Origin: Paenisporosarcina sp. FSL H8-0542
GTDB taxonomy: Bacteria; Bacillota; Bacilli; Bacillales_A; Planococcaceae
Length of the DNA stretch: 64,000 bases
Assembly: GCF_038632915.1 (NCBI RefSeq)
Contig: NZ_CP152050.1
Span: 726,501 to 790,500, forward strand
Direction of reading: 5' to 3'
A program made the translations under genes and the position numbers. The notes beneath the pieces are model-generated. The model had not been told where the DNA came from. It did not search any database and saw nothing but the letters and a program-made list of their open reading frames with translations. Below are positions 17,623 to 25,497 of the stretch, piece by piece (positions within the stretch are counted from its first letter, which is position 1; the number at the start of each line of letters is the position of its first letter).

Positions 17623-18426
17623 ATGTTTCAGACAAAAAAATTATTAAAAATGGCTTTTGTATCTACAATGGCCGCTATTTTTCTTGCGGGTTGCAGCGGG
17701 GACGATAATGCAAGCGAAGACAAAGATGTACTTGCACAAATCAAAGAGGACAAAAAAATTGTGTTTGGTGTAAAATACGATACTCGTCTTTTTGGATTGA
17801 AAAATCCATCAACTGGCGAAGTTGAAGGTTTTGATATCGATCTTTCCAAAGCACTGGCAGAAGAAATGTTCGGCCCGGATGTTAAACCTGAGTACAAAGA
17901 AGTTACTTCGAAAACGCGAGTAGGACTCTTGAACAATGATAAAATCGATGCGGTTGTAGCTACGATGACAATTAATGAAGAGCGTAAAAAAGAAGTTGAT
18001 TTTACTGATGTGTATTTTGATGCAGGACAATCATTGCTTGTAGAAAAGGGAAGTAAGATTAAGGGCATTGAAGACTTAGCAAAAGGAACAAAAGTGCTTG
18101 CTGTTAAAGGCTCTACATCTGCAATAAATATTCGTGAGAAAGCTCCTGAAACGACTGTTCTTGAATTTGAAAACTACGCTGAAGCTTTTACAGCATTAAA
18201 ATCTGGTAAGGGTGATGCCCTGACTACAGATGATTCTATCCTTTATGGCATGGCTGAAGAAGATCCTTCATTTGAACTTGTCGGTGGAACTTTCACGGAA
18301 GAGCCTTATGGAATCGCTGTTAAAAAAGGCAATCAAGAGCTTGTCGATGAGTTGAACAAAGCATTGAAAAGCTTAAAGGACTCAGGAAAATATGATGAAA
18401 TCAAGGATAAATGGATTAAGAAATAA
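17623..18426 (+). CDS. glnH: Amino acid ABC transporter substrate-binding lipoprotein (GlnH type)
   Basis: A 267-residue protein with a lipoprotein signal ending in LAGC (Cys24), so it is anchored to the outer face of the membrane. A type 3 solute-binding domain follows; FGVKYDTRLFGLKN, GFDIDLSKALA and VATMTINEERKKEVDF are typical of glutamate/glutamine-binding proteins. It feeds the two permeases downstream. The start follows AGGGGGT. A long hairpin separates it from the first permease gene, which may raise its expression relative to the permeases. Confidence 0.9.
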   Translation: MFQTKKLLKMAFVSTMAAIFLAGCSGDDNASEDKDVLAQIKEDKKIVFGVKYDTRLFGLKNPSTGEVEGFDIDLSKALAEEMFGPDVKPEYKEVTSKTRVGLLNNDKIDAVVATMTINEERKKEVDFTDVYFDAGQSLLVEKGSKIKGIEDLAKGTKVLAVKGSTSAINIREKAPETTVLEFENYAEAFTALKSGKGDALTTDDSILYGMAEEDPSFELVGGTFTEEPYGIAVKKGNQELVDELNKALKSLKDSGKYDEIKDKWIKK

Positions 18427-18447
18427 TAATTTATATTAGGTTTCTTG

Positions 18448-18495
18448 TCAGGATGGGCATATTCCGTAAGTAGAATTACGGACTGCTCATCCTGA
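18448..18495 (+). other. Intercistronic hairpin between the binding-protein and permease genes
   Basis: An imperfect inverted repeat (TCAGGATGGGCA..TCCGTAA / TTACGGA..TGCTCATCCTGA) without a following T-run. This looks like an mRNA-stabilising or processing hairpin rather than a full terminator. Confidence 0.6.
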
Positions 18496-18514
18496 TTAAT
18501 TAGGAGGAGATCGT

Positions 18515-19153
18515 TTGCTGGATTTCTCGATACTGACAGATAATATGGATTTATTTGTGGAAGGATTTAAAATCACCATTATTGCTAGTTTAATAGCATT
18601 GGTTTGTAGCTTTCTTCTTGGGACACTTATTGCAGTTATGCGAATTGCCCCATTTAAACCGCTAAACTGGATTGGAACGGCGTATGTGGAATTTATCCGT
18701 AATATACCTGTACTGGTCATTGTGTTTTTCACTTACTTGGCTGGTAGTTACGGCGGAATGACGGCAGGGATTATAGGATTGACTGTTTACACAGCGGCTT
18801 TTATTGCTGAAGCAATCCGTGCAGGGATTTTGTCAGTGCCAAAGGGCCAAATGGAAGCAGCCAGATCATCAGGACTGACTTACGGACAAGCAATGAGGAC
18901 TGTCATCCTACCACAGGCAATAAAAATTGTTATCCCGCCTCTTGGCAATCAATTTATCAATTTGGTTAAGAACTCATCACTATTAGCCGTCGTGGCAGGT
19001 GGGGATTTGATGTATCAAGGGGATTTAATAGCTGCGAAGACATTCTCCACTTTTGATACATATATTTTCGTTGGTTTGTTTTATTTGATTTTAACTATAC
19101 CTTTAAGTTTTGGCGTAGTATTTTTGGAAAAACGCCTGGCTAGAAGTAATTAA
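18515..19153 (+). CDS. glnM: Amino acid ABC transporter permease (GlnM type)
   Basis: A 212-residue inner-membrane protein with about five helices. It carries the permease EAA loop (EAARSSGLTYGQAMRTVILPQAIKI region) that docks onto the ATPase. It belongs to the His/Glu/Gln/Arg permease family, and ILSVPKGQMEAARS is diagnostic. The TTG start at 18515 follows TAGGAGGAG by 6 bases. It pairs with the next permease to form the heterodimeric channel. Confidence 0.88.
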   Translation: MLDFSILTDNMDLFVEGFKITIIASLIALVCSFLLGTLIAVMRIAPFKPLNWIGTAYVEFIRNIPVLVIVFFTYLAGSYGGMTAGIIGLTVYTAAFIAEAIRAGILSVPKGQMEAARSSGLTYGQAMRTVILPQAIKIVIPPLGNQFINLVKNSSLLAVVAGGDLMYQGDLIAAKTFSTFDTYIFVGLFYLILTIPLSFGVVFLEKRLARSN

Positions 19154-19165
19154 GGAGGTGCATAG

Positions 19166-19828
19166 ATGGATTTCCTGGCACCGTTCACTGATGTATTAAC
19201 ACCGGCCAATATAAAATTTTTACTCGAAGGATTTTGGGTCACAATTAAGGTAGCTGCCATTTCAATTGTGCTTAGCTTTATAATTGGTGGTCTGATGGGG
19301 ACAATCAGGTACGCGAAGATTCCTGTTGTTTCACATGTAGTTGCATTGATTGTTGAGACAATCCGTAACCTCCCTTTACTGTTGATCATTTTCTTTACCT
19401 ATTTTGCGTTGCCCGAAATCGGGATTGATATGGAAATAATGACAGCTGCCATCGTGGCATTGACGATTTTTGAATCCGCGATGCTTTCGGAAATCATCCG
19501 AAGTGGGCTGAATTCCATTGAAAAAGGACAGATAGAAGCTGGACGTTCATCTGGCTTGAACTACATACAGACATTACGATATATTATTATGCCCCAAGCT
19601 TTGAGAAGAATGGTTCCACCGATTGTCAGTCAATTTATTTCCCTTCTGAAAGACACATCTTTGGCTGTCGTCATCGCGTTGCCAGAACTATTGCATAACG
19701 CTCAAATCTTATACGCACAGAACGAATCGGGTGTCATACCTATTTTCGTCACTATTGCATTGATGTACTTTATCGTTAACTTTGCTTTATCCTTAGTTGC
19801 ACGAAGACTGGAATTAAAGCAGGCTTAA
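19166..19828 (+). CDS. glnP: Amino acid ABC transporter permease (GlnP type)
   Basis: A 220-residue membrane protein of the same family as its neighbour, with the EAA-type loop SIEKGQIEAGRSSGLNYIQ and about five helices. It lies 12 bases after the first permease, starts at ATG 19166 after AAGGAGGTG, and closes the operon before a strong terminator. Two different permease subunits are the rule for the GlnHMPQ system. Confidence 0.88.
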   Translation: MDFLAPFTDVLTPANIKFLLEGFWVTIKVAAISIVLSFIIGGLMGTIRYAKIPVVSHVVALIVETIRNLPLLLIIFFTYFALPEIGIDMEIMTAAIVALTIFESAMLSEIIRSGLNSIEKGQIEAGRSSGLNYIQTLRYIIMPQALRRMVPPIVSQFISLLKDTSLAVVIALPELLHNAQILYAQNESGVIPIFVTIALMYFIVNFALSLVARRLELKQA

Positions 19829-19864
19829 AAAAGTCCGGCTCAACAAGTTGAGGTGGACTTTTTT
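19827..19864 (+). terminator. Rho-independent terminator of the glutamine-type ABC operon
   Basis: The stem AAAAAGTCC..CTCAAC / GTTGAG..GGACTTTTT has a two-base loop and ends in a T-run. It begins at the stop codon of the last gene. Confidence 0.88.
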
Positions 19865-20027
19865 GAAAACTAAAACTGTTGTGATTTCCTCACGCAGTTT
19901 ATAAAGAAGGTAGATGTAAAAGCAGTGCATTTAAATACGAATTACTAAAAACGAATTCAATGGATAGTATTCAGGAATGTGGGAACGCTAATTCTTGACT
20001 AATATTCAAATTGAAGGAGGATTTGTG

Positions 20028-20243
20028 ATGCCTAGACCACTGCCAAATGATTCAGCAGATAACAAAGAAAGACTTAACAAAACGATTGACAATATGGAAG
20101 CAGCAGAAGAAGCAATGACGTATGCTGAAGGGAAAGAGCTTGCCGCAATCAAGGAAAAAAACGAACATCGTAAAGAAGCCATTGATGGTTTAAGAAAAGA
20201 AATAATCGAAGAGGGCAAATCACGTATCAATGGCTACATTTAA
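20028..20243 (+). CDS. tlp: Tlp, small acid-soluble spore protein (thioredoxin-like protein)
   Basis: A 71-residue highly charged protein matching the Tlp family of spore-specific proteins. It has PNDSADNKERL at the N-terminus, the helical core TIDNMEAAEEAMTYAEG, then IKEKNEHRKEAIDGLR and a terminal NGY. The ATG at 20028 follows GAAGGAGG. Tlp is made in the forespore under sigma-G/sigma-F. A GGGAACGCTA stretch at 19981-19990 vaguely resembles a sigma-F -10 element, but I do not call a promoter. Identification of the family is firm. Confidence 0.88.
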   Translation: MPRPLPNDSADNKERLNKTIDNMEAAEEAMTYAEGKELAAIKEKNEHRKEAIDGLRKEIIEEGKSRINGYI

Positions 20244-20264
20244 AAGAGTGTAGCATTGCTAAAT

Positions 20265-20297
20265 AAAGATGGAGACTAAACGTTCTCCATCTTTTTT
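20265..20297 (+). terminator. Rho-independent terminator after tlp
   Basis: The stem AAAGATGGAGA / TCTCCATCTTT is followed by T residues, 20 bases after the stop. Confidence 0.88.
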
Positions 20298-20498
20298 AAT
20301 GATTCGTCTGTTTGCGTACATAGTGAAAAAGGGACGCAGTAAATATTGACGCACTATGATCTACCTACCGAAAAAATCCAGACTACCTAGAAGGGTGGAA
20401 ACATTATATGATTCGATTGCAATCTTTTGCAGAAGGAAAGATGCTGATGTCGATCCTAGGTCCATCCTTACAAAAACATGAAAGTGGGAAAATCCATT

Positions 20499-20888
20499 AT
20501 GTCTACTGTAATACATCAAGAAATACGTTTTAACGTTAGCCCAAATCACCTCTATGAAGCGCTAACCGATGCAACGAAATTTGCTAAAGTTACTGGCGGT
20601 GCACCAACTGAAATCGGTTCTGAAGAAGGAGATTCTTTTTCTTTATTCGGTGGAATGATTACGGGTCGAAATATTGAATTGGTGCCTAATGAAAGAATTG
20701 TCCAAGCTTGGCGTGCCGGTAATTGGGAAGCAGGTGTTTATTCTATTGCTAAGTTTGAATTCAAGGAACTTGGCAATGAAACTCAACTCGTATTCACACA
20801 CACGGCTTTCCCGGAAGCTCAAGGGGAACATCTTGGGACAGGATGGCATGAAAATTATTGGAAACCACTTGAAAATTACTTTACTTAA
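20499..20888 (+). CDS. SRPBCC/AHSA1-domain protein
   Basis: A 129-residue single-domain protein of the START/Bet v1-like AHSA1 family. The opening VIHQEIRFNVSPNHLYEALTD stretch, the middle GRNIELVPNERIVQAWR and the closing GWHENYWKPLENYF are typical. Family members bind hydrophobic ligands or act as Aha1-like cochaperones; the role here is unknown. The ATG at 20499 is chosen by family length; 20478 is an alternative, and neither has a strong ribosome binding site. A frame just upstream (about 20358-20532) reads like the C-terminus of a similar protein and may be a duplicate's relic. Confidence 0.78.
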   Translation: MSTVIHQEIRFNVSPNHLYEALTDATKFAKVTGGAPTEIGSEEGDSFSLFGGMITGRNIELVPNERIVQAWRAGNWEAGVYSIAKFEFKELGNETQLVFTHTAFPEAQGEHLGTGWHENYWKPLENYFT

Positions 20889-20953
20889 AATTATTGAGTA
20901 AAAACTCCGTTTTGAGAGAACATAAAAGTAATCGAAACGGAGGTGTCATTTTT

Positions 20954-21145
20954 ATGACGAATAATCAGAATAAGCCGGGTGCATATACTCAAACCGGAAC
21001 AGATATTGAAGAGGTCAAAAGAAATAATGCAAATTCAGGACTTACTTACAATCAAGTGAAGCAGTTGATTGCAAAAACGGTTGGCAATGAACAAACTGAA
21101 TTCGGCAGTGAGCAAGTCTTTCCAGAACAACAAAAGAAAAAGTAA
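20954..21145 (+). CDS. Gamma-type small acid-soluble spore protein
   Basis: A 63-residue Asn/Gln/Lys-rich protein with the motifs TGTDIEEVKRNNANSG and TEFGSE, close to the EVRKQN and TEFASE repeats of gamma-type SASP (SspE). These proteins are amino-acid stores in the spore core, degraded on germination by GPR. The ATG at 20954 follows CGGAGGTG. It is one of two spore-core proteins in this small region. The family call is likely but rests on short motifs. Confidence 0.65.
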   Translation: MTNNQNKPGAYTQTGTDIEEVKRNNANSGLTYNQVKQLIAKTVGNEQTEFGSEQVFPEQQKKK

Positions 21146-21158
21146 AGTTCATTATGTG

Positions 21159-21190
21159 AAGCAGGTGCCTTTTAGGTATCTGCTTTTATC
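21159..21190 (+). terminator. Rho-independent terminator after the SASP gene
   Basis: A stem with G-T pairs (AAGCAGGTGCC / GGTATCTGCTT) and a following T-rich tail separate the SASP gene from the GTPase gene. Confidence 0.75.
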
Positions 21191-21234
21191 TTTTGTAAAT
21201 TGTAAGATAGAATTGACATAAGTGAGGTGGCGTG

Positions 21235-23187
21235 ATGAATAAAACAATAGGTGTGTTTGCCCATGTTGATGCAGGGAAAACAACATTTTCCGAGCAAATT
21301 CTTTACCATACGAAAAGTATTAAGCAAAGAGGACGTGTAGATCATAAAGATGCTTTCCTCGATAGCCATGAAATAGAAAGACAAAGAGGAATTACAGTAT
21401 TTGCAGATCAAGCAACTTTTACATATAAAGATTCAACGTATTATTTAATTGATAACCCAGGACACGTTGATTTCTCTCCGGAAATGGAGCGTTCCGTTCA
21501 AGTAATGGATTACGCTATTGTTATATTAAGTGCTGTTGAAGGAATCGAAGGACATACAGCAACCATCTGGCAACTACTAAGAAAGCATCACGTTCCTACC
21601 TTTTTCTTTATTAATAAGACCGATCGTACTGGAGCGGATGTGAAAAACGTAGTAAAAGAAATACAGGAAGACTTTTCAGCGGACGTCATTGATATTACTC
21701 AATCTTTTCACGAAGGTGAAATGACGGAAAGTCTAATAGAATCTATCGCTGAACGCAATGAAAATCTTCTTGAACACTATATGGAAGATGGTTACGAGAA
21801 GGATTTATGGATCAACACAATGAAAGACTTGATTAAGGATAACAAAGTTTTTCCGTGTGCCAGTGGGTCAGCGCTGCAGGATATTGGTATAGTCGAATTC
21901 CTGGATAAATTTCATCAATTGACCGAGACGCAATATACAAGTGATGAAGCATTCTCTGGAAGAGTTTATAAAGTTAGGCATGATGAAAAAGGGACAAGAA
22001 TCACTTTTATTAAATCATTAAGCGGTACTTTGAGCGTTAGAGATGAAATAACGTATAGTCCGATAGAGCAAGCATTAACGGAAAAAATCACACAAATACG
22101 GGTCTACAATGGGAATAAATTCAAAACGGTAGAACATGTGAAGGCCGGTGAACTTTTTGCAGTTTCAGGACTGACAAATGCAGTTACAGGCGATGGCTTA
22201 GGAACTTTATACGGGAAAGCTGATTATGAAATGGTACCGACATTGAAATCCAAAGTTGTTATTGTTCCATCTGTTCATATAAAAGATGCATTGAAGTGTT
22301 TTCAATTACTGGATGTGGAAGATCCATCGTTGAATGTGATGTGGGAGGAACGTCTCCAGGAAATTCATATCCATGTGATGGGTGCAATTCAATTGGAAAT
22401 TTTGAAACAGCTGGTTGCAGAAAGATTTCATTTTGAAGTTGAATTTGAAGAACCGCAAATCCTTTATAAAGAAACCATTAACTCTACTACCATAGGGTAC
22501 GGGCATTTTGAGCCATTGAAACATTATGCCGAAGTTCATTTGAAAATGGAACCTGCTAGGAGAAACAGTGGTATCACATTTGATAATGTCTGTCATGCGA
22601 ATCACTTGTCGGTGGGCAATCAAAACTTGGTCAAGCATCATTTATTGGAGAAGGCGCATAACGGATTGTTAACCGGTTCACCATTGACAGATATTAAGGT
22701 CACATTACTAACAGGACGAGCCGACAATATGCATACGTCTGGCGGTGATTTCCGGGAAGCCACATACAGGGCATTGAGACAGGGGGTGGAAAAAGCATCA
22801 AATCTTCTGCTGGAGCCCTTTTATGACTTTAGGATAAAAGTAGACGTTGATCAGATGGGAAAAGTACTTTCCGATATTCAAATGGCGCATGGAAGTTTTG
22901 ATTCACCTAAAACGGAAGGCCATAAAGTGATATTGACCGGAAAAGTCCCAGTGGCCACCTTTATGAACTATGCAGCGGAGCTTGCTTCGTTTACACAAGG
23001 AAAAGGTGTATTAAATTTGATGTTCGGTGGATATGAGCAATGTCATAATGAAGATGAAGTCATTCAGAGAATTGCTTACAATAAAGATGCAGACCCTGAA
23101 TATAGTTCATCATCAATTTTCTGCGCGAAAGGTAAAGGCTACACTGTACCGTGGGAGCGGGCAGAAGAACTAATGCATTGTTTATAA
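21235..23187 (+). CDS. Translational GTPase of the Tet(M)/ribosomal-protection family, uncharacterised subgroup
   Basis: A 650-residue EF-G-like protein. G1 is AHVDAGKTT (9-17), G2 is RGIT, G3 is DNPGH (instead of the usual DTPGH) and G4 is NKTD. Domains II-V follow as in ribosomal protection proteins. However, the domain IV loop that in Tet(M) reads YSPVST and pushes tetracycline off the ribosome reads DNMHTSGGDF here, so drug resistance should not be assumed. It leads a likely four-gene operon with a methyltransferase. The ATG at 21235 follows GAGGTGG; a GTG lies one codon before. Confidence 0.85.
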   Translation: MNKTIGVFAHVDAGKTTFSEQILYHTKSIKQRGRVDHKDAFLDSHEIERQRGITVFADQATFTYKDSTYYLIDNPGHVDFSPEMERSVQVMDYAIVILSAVEGIEGHTATIWQLLRKHHVPTFFFINKTDRTGADVKNVVKEIQEDFSADVIDITQSFHEGEMTESLIESIAERNENLLEHYMEDGYEKDLWINTMKDLIKDNKVFPCASGSALQDIGIVEFLDKFHQLTETQYTSDEAFSGRVYKVRHDEKGTRITFIKSLSGTLSVRDEITYSPIEQALTEKITQIRVYNGNKFKTVEHVKAGELFAVSGLTNAVTGDGLGTLYGKADYEMVPTLKSKVVIVPSVHIKDALKCFQLLDVEDPSLNVMWEERLQEIHIHVMGAIQLEILKQLVAERFHFEVEFEEPQILYKETINSTTIGYGHFEPLKHYAEVHLKMEPARRNSGITFDNVCHANHLSVGNQNLVKHHLLEKAHNGLLTGSPLTDIKVTLLTGRADNMHTSGGDFREATYRALRQGVEKASNLLLEPFYDFRIKVDVDQMGKVLSDIQMAHGSFDSPKTEGHKVILTGKVPVATFMNYAAELASFTQGKGVLNLMFGGYEQCHNEDEVIQRIAYNKDADPEYSSSSIFCAKGKGYTVPWERAEELMHCL

Positions 23188-23207
23188 TGCAGAATAGAGG
23201 GTTTTTC

Positions 23208-23855
23208 ATGAGTGAGAAGGAAATGGATAGAATGCTTCGTATTAAAACGGCAGGAACGCTCGAAGTGCTGAATCAGTCCGTGCATTATAATCGATATGAA
23301 GCAACACCCTATATTGCTTTAGATGAACTGTTCAAACATTATGAAATAACAAAGGACAATCGAATAGTGGATGTTGGATGTGGCAAAGGTCGGCTTTCTT
23401 TTTACATTCATAATCATTTTCAAGTACCGACAATAGGTATTGAAATGAGTGGCAAACTTTATCAAGATGCACTAGAAAATTTGCAGAGCTACGATAAGAC
23501 TGGGAAGAAATCGAAGGGACTAATTACCTTCGAACGATGTCTTGCTGAGGACTACAAAATTGATTCTAGAGATGATGTATTCTATTTCTTCAATCCATTT
23601 TCCGAACAAATTTTTATGAAATTTGTTGAACATATTCTCGATTCGGTGGATGAGCATAAAAGATCTATTGACTTAATTCTTTACTATCCAACCTCAGCGT
23701 ATCTTTTGTTTCTCGAAACAAGGACAACCTTCGAATTTCTGCGAGAAATCAAAGTACCAGAGCTGTATGAACAAAATGAAAATGAACGATTCATGATTTT
23801 TCATCTACCTTTAATGAAACTAAAAATAGAACGTGAAGAGCCTAATACAAACTAA
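23208..23855 (+). CDS. SAM-dependent methyltransferase
   Basis: A 215-residue class I methyltransferase. Motif I is VDVGCGKGRL (about 54-63), the acidic end of strand 2 is GIEMS, and FNPF lies at the catalytic loop position. The substrate is unknown. The C-terminal half is less conserved. It starts 20 bases after the GTPase with an ATG following AGAGGG, so the two are very probably cotranscribed, which suggests a ribosome, tRNA or translation-factor substrate. Confidence 0.8.
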   Translation: MSEKEMDRMLRIKTAGTLEVLNQSVHYNRYEATPYIALDELFKHYEITKDNRIVDVGCGKGRLSFYIHNHFQVPTIGIEMSGKLYQDALENLQSYDKTGKKSKGLITFERCLAEDYKIDSRDDVFYFFNPFSEQIFMKFVEHILDSVDEHKRSIDLILYYPTSAYLLFLETRTTFEFLREIKVPELYEQNENERFMIFHLPLMKLKIEREEPNTN

Positions 23856-23882
23856 ACTTAAAAATGAAATGAGGATGAATTT

Positions 23883-24167
23883 ATGACGAAGGTGAATGAA
23901 CTGGATGGAGCAAAAGTAATCAAACAAACGAAAAATGACGGAACACTAAAATTAAGCACTATGTATTTTGAAGAAAAAGATGGCACTACGATTGAAGTAC
24001 CGATAACTGCTTTAGCCATTGCAAAGTACGAAGAAGAACGAGGGTATTATTTATTCATGTGTGATAGCGAATGGACAGTTCAGGACGATCATCATCTTGA
24101 ATCACTTGAGGAGGCAATCACTTGGGCAGAAAAGAATTTTGATGTGACTGATAAAGAATGGATGTAG
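23883..24167 (+). CDS. Conserved small protein of unknown function
   Basis: A 94-residue acidic soluble protein, mixed alpha/beta by appearance (KLSTMYFEEKDGTTIEVPI suggests beta strands, SLEEAITWAEKNF a helix). It is third in the operon with the Tet(M)-like GTPase, 27 bases after the methyltransferase gene. The start follows ATGAGGATG. No motif allows a function. Confidence 0.7.
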   Translation: MTKVNELDGAKVIKQTKNDGTLKLSTMYFEEKDGTTIEVPITALAIAKYEEERGYYLFMCDSEWTVQDDHHLESLEEAITWAEKNFDVTDKEWM

Positions 24168-24201
24168 GTTTAATAATTCAAGTAGATGAGGTGATATTTA
24201 G

Positions 24202-24468
24202 ATGAAGCCATATAAAAATTGTCAAAGTTGTGGAATGCCACTTTCAAAGGATGCTGAAGGTGGCGGTACAGAAAAGAATGGAAATAAAAGTGTCATGTAT
24301 TGTAGCCATTGTTATCAAAATGGCACGTTTACATCTCCTGAGATGACCGTAGACAAAATGAGAGAGAAGGTGAAAGGAAAGTTGATTGAATTCGGAATTC
24401 CGAAAATGTTAACTGGACTGTTCACTCGTAATATTCATAAATTAGCCCGTTGGAATAATTCTAGTTAA
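24202..24468 (+). CDS. Putative zinc-ribbon protein
   Basis: An 88-residue protein beginning with a zinc ribbon: CQSCGMPL at the N-terminus and YCSHCYQNG about 25 residues later form a CxxC...CxxC site. This matches the small zf-ribbon_2 family. The rest is helical and basic (MREKVKGKLIEFGIPKML). It is the last gene of the operon with the GTPase and is followed by a terminator. Nucleic-acid or protein binding is plausible, but nothing more can be said. Confidence 0.75.
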   Translation: MKPYKNCQSCGMPLSKDAEGGGTEKNGNKSVMYCSHCYQNGTFTSPEMTVDKMREKVKGKLIEFGIPKMLTGLFTRNIHKLARWNNSS

Positions 24469-24497
24469 CAATAAAGAGTAGGGTTGCCATTAAACCA

Positions 24498-24527
24498 AGT
24501 TGGTTCAGAAAGGGATCAACTTTTTTT
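24498..24527 (+). terminator. Rho-independent terminator after the GTPase operon
   Basis: The stem AGTTGGTTC / GGATCAACT (with G-T pairs) is followed by seven T. Confidence 0.75.
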
Positions 24528-24648
24528 GTGGAATTAAAACGTGAAAGAATAGAACCTTTTAATCGATATTTCTTGTATGTGAGTTGAGTCTTTACTGGAT
24601 AGTCATTAATATTCTCTCAACTATTTCTGATATAGATAGTTTGCTTAC

Positions 24649-24677
24649 TTGACAAATTCAAGTTACAAAAATATAAT
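24649..24677 (+). promoter_or_regulatory. Perfect consensus sigma-A promoter of ribA-ribD
   Basis: TTGACA (24649-24654) and TATAAT (24672-24677) match the consensus completely with 17-base spacing, 56 bases before the ribA start. No FMN riboswitch motif is seen in the leader. Confidence 0.85.
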
Positions 24678-24693
24678 TACTTACATAAAGTAA
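24677..24693 (+). promoter_or_regulatory. Candidate operator overlapping the ribA promoter
   Basis: The inverted repeat TTACTT-ACATA-AAGTAA begins at the last base of the -10 element. A second pair, AAGTTAC at 24660-24666 and GTAACTT at 24690-24696, encloses the -10. A repressor binding here would block the promoter; the shape is like MarR- or HxlR-type operators. Confidence 0.5.
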
Positions 24694-24732
24694 CTTAATG
24701 GAGAAAACACGATACAAAAAGGGGATAGTAAA

Positions 24733-25497
24733 ATGAGCGATATTCAAATGGTTTCCAAAGAAGCTCTTTCGGTTTTAAAAGATAAAATAAAGTTAATAAA
24801 AAAAGATGATGGTGCGGTTTATTTAGTAGGTCCCATTCGCCTACCTGTTAATTTATATGGAGAAACAGCCATTTTTCAATGGTACTGCTGGTTGAATAGC
24901 AACAATGAAAACGAAGATTTTCAACAGATTATAGATAATTTATCTTCTGCCAATCTTGCAGAATATCAACAGTCAAGCGTCTTGGTGTATGGTGATTTTG
25001 AAAATGATGAAGAAGCACTTATTAGAATGCACTCCATCTGTCACACTGGTGATATCTTTGGCAGTAAAAGATGTGATTGCGGATTTCAATTGAAACAATC
25101 CATGCAAATGATTGTCGATCACGGTTCAGGAGCGTTGTTTTATTTAGCAAATCATGAAGGTAGAGGAATTGGGTTATTCAGCAAAGCCATGGCCTATATT
25201 CTTCAGGAAAATGGCTACGACACAGTGGAAGCTAACGAAAGCCTCGGTTTTGTGGATGATTCCCGCAATTATGATGATGCCATCCATGTACTCAAAGCAT
25301 TGCGTACAAAACCTGTTACTTTGTTGACAAATAATCCGAAAAAACTCGCGGCATTGATTGATGCCGGTATGCCAATTTCAGGTCGCACACCTTTATGGGG
25401 AGATGTATCCGAATATAATGAAGCTTACTTGCAGACGAAAATTAAACGCTCGGGACATTTAGAAATCGAGGATGAAGGGACTTGTCCGAATGACTAA
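24733..25497 (+). CDS. ribA: GTP cyclohydrolase II
   Basis: A 254-residue monofunctional enzyme. Zinc ligands are the three Cys of CHTGDIFGSKRCDCG, and YLANHEGRGIGLFSK is the GTP/pyrophosphate site. It catalyses the first step of riboflavin synthesis, opening GTP to the diaminohydroxypyrimidine. In most Bacilli, RibA is fused to DHBP synthase (RibB); here it stands alone and overlaps ribD by 8 bases. The start at 24733 follows AAAGGGGAT. No ribE, ribB or ribH is nearby. Confidence 0.93.
   Translation: MSDIQMVSKEALSVLKDKIKLIKKDDGAVYLVGPIRLPVNLYGETAIFQWYCWLNSNNENEDFQQIIDNLSSANLAEYQQSSVLVYGDFENDEEALIRMHSICHTGDIFGSKRCDCGFQLKQSMQMIVDHGSGALFYLANHEGRGIGLFSKAMAYILQENGYDTVEANESLGFVDDSRNYDDAIHVLKALRTKPVTLLTNNPKKLAALIDAGMPISGRTPLWGDVSEYNEAYLQTKIKRSGHLEIEDEGTCPND

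Noticed and set aside
20895-20927. Sigma-G promoter (TGAGTA / CATAAAA) before the SASP gene
   Set aside because: The spacing of 20 bases is too long for a sigma-G promoter, so it was not called.
21235-23187. Tetracycline resistance gene
   Set aside because: Family membership is clear, but the key domain IV loop differs, so the resistance label is not supported.
24530-24732. FMN riboswitch before ribA
   Set aside because: None of the conserved RFN element segments is present in the leader.
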